A DNA stretch of 7,718 bases from NCBI GenBank assembly GCA_036379455.1, contig DASVGQ010000091.1:1-7718 (forward strand), given 5' to 3'. Below are positions 6,256-7,718 of the stretch, in pieces (within the stretch, counting starts at the first letter, position 1; every line of letters starts with the position of its first letter). The position numbers and the translations under genes are program-made. The notes below the pieces were generated by a model. The model was not told the origin of the DNA. It saw nothing but the letters and a program-made list of their open reading frames with translations, and searched no databases. The DNA comes from SCRT01 sp036379455. GTDB taxonomy: Bacteria > Pseudomonadota > Gammaproteobacteria > Nevskiales > Nevskiaceae.

Positions 6256-7544
6256 ATGGACGCCTCCAGCCTCTACGCCGAACTCGATCGCCGCGCCGCG
6301 CAGATCTCGCCGCAGGTCATCGCGTGGCGGCACCACGTGCACCAGCATCCCGAGCTCTCCAACCGCGAGGTCAACACCGCGCGCCTCATCGCCGACCACC
6401 TCAAGAGCCTCGGGCTGGACGACGTACGCACCGGCATTGCCGGCCACGGCGTCGTCGGCGTACTGCGCGGCGGGCAGCCGGGCGAACGCGTCGTCGCGCT
6501 GCGCGGCGACATCGACGCGCTGCCCGTCAAGGAACAGTCGGGCCTGCCCTTCGCTTCCACCGTCGTCGACAAGGACTACCCCGGCGGACCGTTCCCGGTC
6601 GCGCACGCCTGCGGGCACGACTGCCACGTGGCGATGCTGATGGGCACCGCCAGCATCCTCACCGCGCTGCGCGAACGGCTGGCGGGCACCGTCCTGTTCG
6701 TGTTCCAGCCTGCGGAGGAAGGCCCGCCGATCGCGGAGAAGGGCGGTGCGCGCGAGATGCTGGCGCAGGGCGCGCTGTCCGACCCGGCGCCCAGCATGGT
6801 GTTCGGCATGCACGTCGCGCCGCTGCCCAAGGGCGTCATCGGCTACTGCCGCGGCAACGAATTCGCCGCCTCGTGCCTCGTGAAGATCGTCGTCAACGGC
6901 AAGCAGACGCACGGCTCGATACCGTGGGAAGGCGTCGACCCGATGCCCGCCGCCGCCGCCATCATCGGCGGCATCGGGCAGGTCTACCGGCAGCTGCCGG
7001 CGCACAACCCGGTGACGGTGACGATCGGCCATCTCGAGGACGTCGGCCGTTTCAACATCATCGGCGAACACGTCACGCTGTGGGGCACGATCCGCTGCTC
7101 GGTGCAGGCCGACATGGGCACGCGCAGCGCCACCTGCGCGAGCTCGTCGAAGGCAGCGCCGCGGCCTACGGCTGCACGGCGCAGGTGGAATACCTGCAGA
7201 ACGTGCCGCCGCTCGTCAACCGCAACGAGTGGGTGGACGCCGGCCTGCCAGTATTCCAACGCGTGGCCGGCGCCGGCCGCGTCGTGGAGCTGCCGCCGAT
7301 CCTCGGTTACGACGACGTCTCGGAATTCGTCAACCGCTTCGGCGGGCTCTACGTCTTCCTCGGCGTGCAGGACGTGACGCTCGAAGGCGACCACGTCGTC
7401 GCCACGCCCGGCGGCCGCGGCAAGGCGGTGAACCACAACCCGCACTTCTATGCCGACGACGCCACGCTGGCGACCGGCGTGCGGCTGCACGCCCACGTCG
7501 CCGTCGACCATCTGGCGGGCCGGCTGGTGGCTGAAGCCGCCTGA
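6256..7544 (+). CDS. M20 family amidohydrolase, reading frame interrupted near 7114-7118
   Basis: A zinc-type amidohydrolase of the M20 family (M20D: hippurate, N-acyl-amino acid and auxin-conjugate hydrolases). In the first frame the metal site is clear: HACGHDCH (Cys119, His121), GDIDALP (84-90), QPAEEG (catalytic Glu154, metal Glu155) and MHVAP (His186). The dimerisation domain follows from about residue 207. After GTIRCSVQADM (residue 287) homology jumps to another frame, which continues HAQRHLRELVEGSAAAYG through GYDDVSEF and the last ligand motif NHNPHF (His394), stopping at 7544. One missing base in GGG 7116-7118 restores a 429-aa protein of normal length. As written, translation ends at 7377 with about 85 scrambled residues and without the final ligand. 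The ATG at 6256 follows GAAGAGAGAA (6238-6247), 96 nt after the amidase. The substrate is probably an N-acyl or carbamoyl amide from the same pathway. Either a base-calling error or a fresh null mutation. Confidence 0.88.
7111..7121 (+). other. frameshift site (probable 1-nt deletion) in the M20 gene
   Basis: Codons in the starting frame are GAC (7111), ATG (7114), GGC (7117). The continuing homologous frame begins with CAC at 7119. Adding one G to the GGG run at 7116-7118 reads Asp-Met-Gly-His-Ala-Gln-Arg and joins both parts. No classic slippery heptamer is present, so programmed frameshifting is unlikely. Confidence 0.8.
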
Positions 7545-7598
7545 AGGACATGCCGCAGATGCACTTGTCCACAGGACCCTGAAGCGTCAAGCCGGCGG

Positions 7599-7610
7599 CG
7601 TGCGCGCACG
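7599..7610. repeat. 12-bp perfect palindrome in the gap before the last gene
   Basis: CGTGCGCGCACG is its own reverse complement and sits 35 nt before the ATG at 7646, in the 101-base gap after the M20 gene. It could be an operator, but a GC-rich genome will contain such sites by chance. The rest of the gap shows no clear terminator or promoter. Confidence 0.3.
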
Positions 7611-7632
7611 GCCGTCGGACACGACAACCACC

Positions 7633-7640
7633 GGAGGAGA
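7633..7640 (+). promoter_or_regulatory. ribosome binding site of the partial last gene
   Basis: GGAGGAGA lies 5 nt before the ATG at 7646. It is identical to the site in front of the binding-protein gene and supports a true gene start at the window edge. Confidence 0.75.
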
Positions 7641-7645
7641 ACCCC

Positions 7646-7718
7646 ATGAGCAACTCGACCGCCGCACCTTCCCTCGGCGCCGCACCTGCTCCCGAGGCGG
7701 CGCACAGAGAGCTGTTCG
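7646..7718 (+). CDS. partial CDS, N-terminus only; possible membrane transporter
   Basis: The first 24 codons of a gene cut by the window edge. The visible N-terminus is Ser/Ala/Pro-rich and ends HRELF, with no signal peptide and no domain yet. The strong GGAGGAGA site, same strand and 101-nt gap from the M20 gene place it in the same cluster. Short Ala/Pro-rich cytoplasmic tails ending in a basic/acidic turn often precede the first helix of major facilitator transporters, which would fit a catabolic operon. That is a guess from context. A permease of another family or a soluble enzyme is equally possible from what is visible. Confidence 0.6.
   Translation, partial: MSNSTAAPSLGAAPAPEAAHRELF

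Noticed and set aside
4567..7071. An 834-codon open frame on the minus strand across the amidase and M20 genes
   Set aside because: It is antisense to three clearly conserved genes, its product is Arg/Ala/Asp/Val-rich without domains, and long antisense frames are expected when third positions are nearly all G or C.
7111..7125. Programmed -1 ribosomal frameshifting in the M20 gene
   Set aside because: No X XXY YYZ slippery heptamer is present at the switch, and the M20 family is not known for recoding. A missing base is simpler.

Overview
The window is GC-rich bacterial DNA whose third codon positions are almost always G or C. A predicted lipoprotein and an exported substrate-binding protein suggest a Gram-negative host. 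The protein families and compact layout fit a high-GC proteobacterium, for example Burkholderiales or a similar lineage, but no marker gene fixes the taxon. There are no RNA genes, insertion sequences, CRISPR arrays or phage genes. No gene-free stretch exceeds about 140 bases.

Layout. (1) Positions 36-1473, plus strand: an alpha/beta hydrolase of the haloalkane dehalogenase/epoxide hydrolase superfamily, followed by an AhpD/carboxymuconolactone decarboxylase-like protein. (2) Positions 1483-1514: a perfect 14-bp inverted repeat with a 4-nt loop between convergent genes, probably a shared terminator. (3) Positions 1590-2657, minus strand: a nitrilase with an intact Glu-Lys-Cys triad. (4) Positions 2658-2768: a short divergent intergenic region with two small hairpins. 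(5) Positions 2769-3107, plus strand: a small lipoprotein of unknown function. (6) From 3247 to the right edge, plus strand: an apparent operon encoding a UrtA/AmiC/LivK-type substrate-binding protein, a 67-aa GatC/AtzG-like protein, an amidase-signature hydrolase, an M20 amidohydrolase and the first 24 codons of a further gene.

Taken together, the region looks like a catabolic module for nitrogen-containing compounds with C-N bonds. The nitrilase would release ammonia from a nitrile, the amidase with its small partner would cleave an amide or carboxyurea-like bond, and the M20 enzyme would cleave an N-acyl or carbamoyl-type amide. The binding protein would capture an amide-, urea- or amino-acid-like ligand in the periplasm. 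The actual substrate cannot be read from the sequence.

The main anomaly is a -1 frame disruption in the M20 gene near 7114-7118. The reading frame changes inside an otherwise well-conserved protein, which is best explained by one missing G in a GGG run. Other points of interest are the GatC/AtzG-like gene next to an amidase with no GatB, the orphan binding protein without permease or ATPase genes in view, the Phe after the nitrilase catalytic Cys, and the hairpins between genes. I see no strong case for a wholly new system. The most distinctive element is the gene combination itself.
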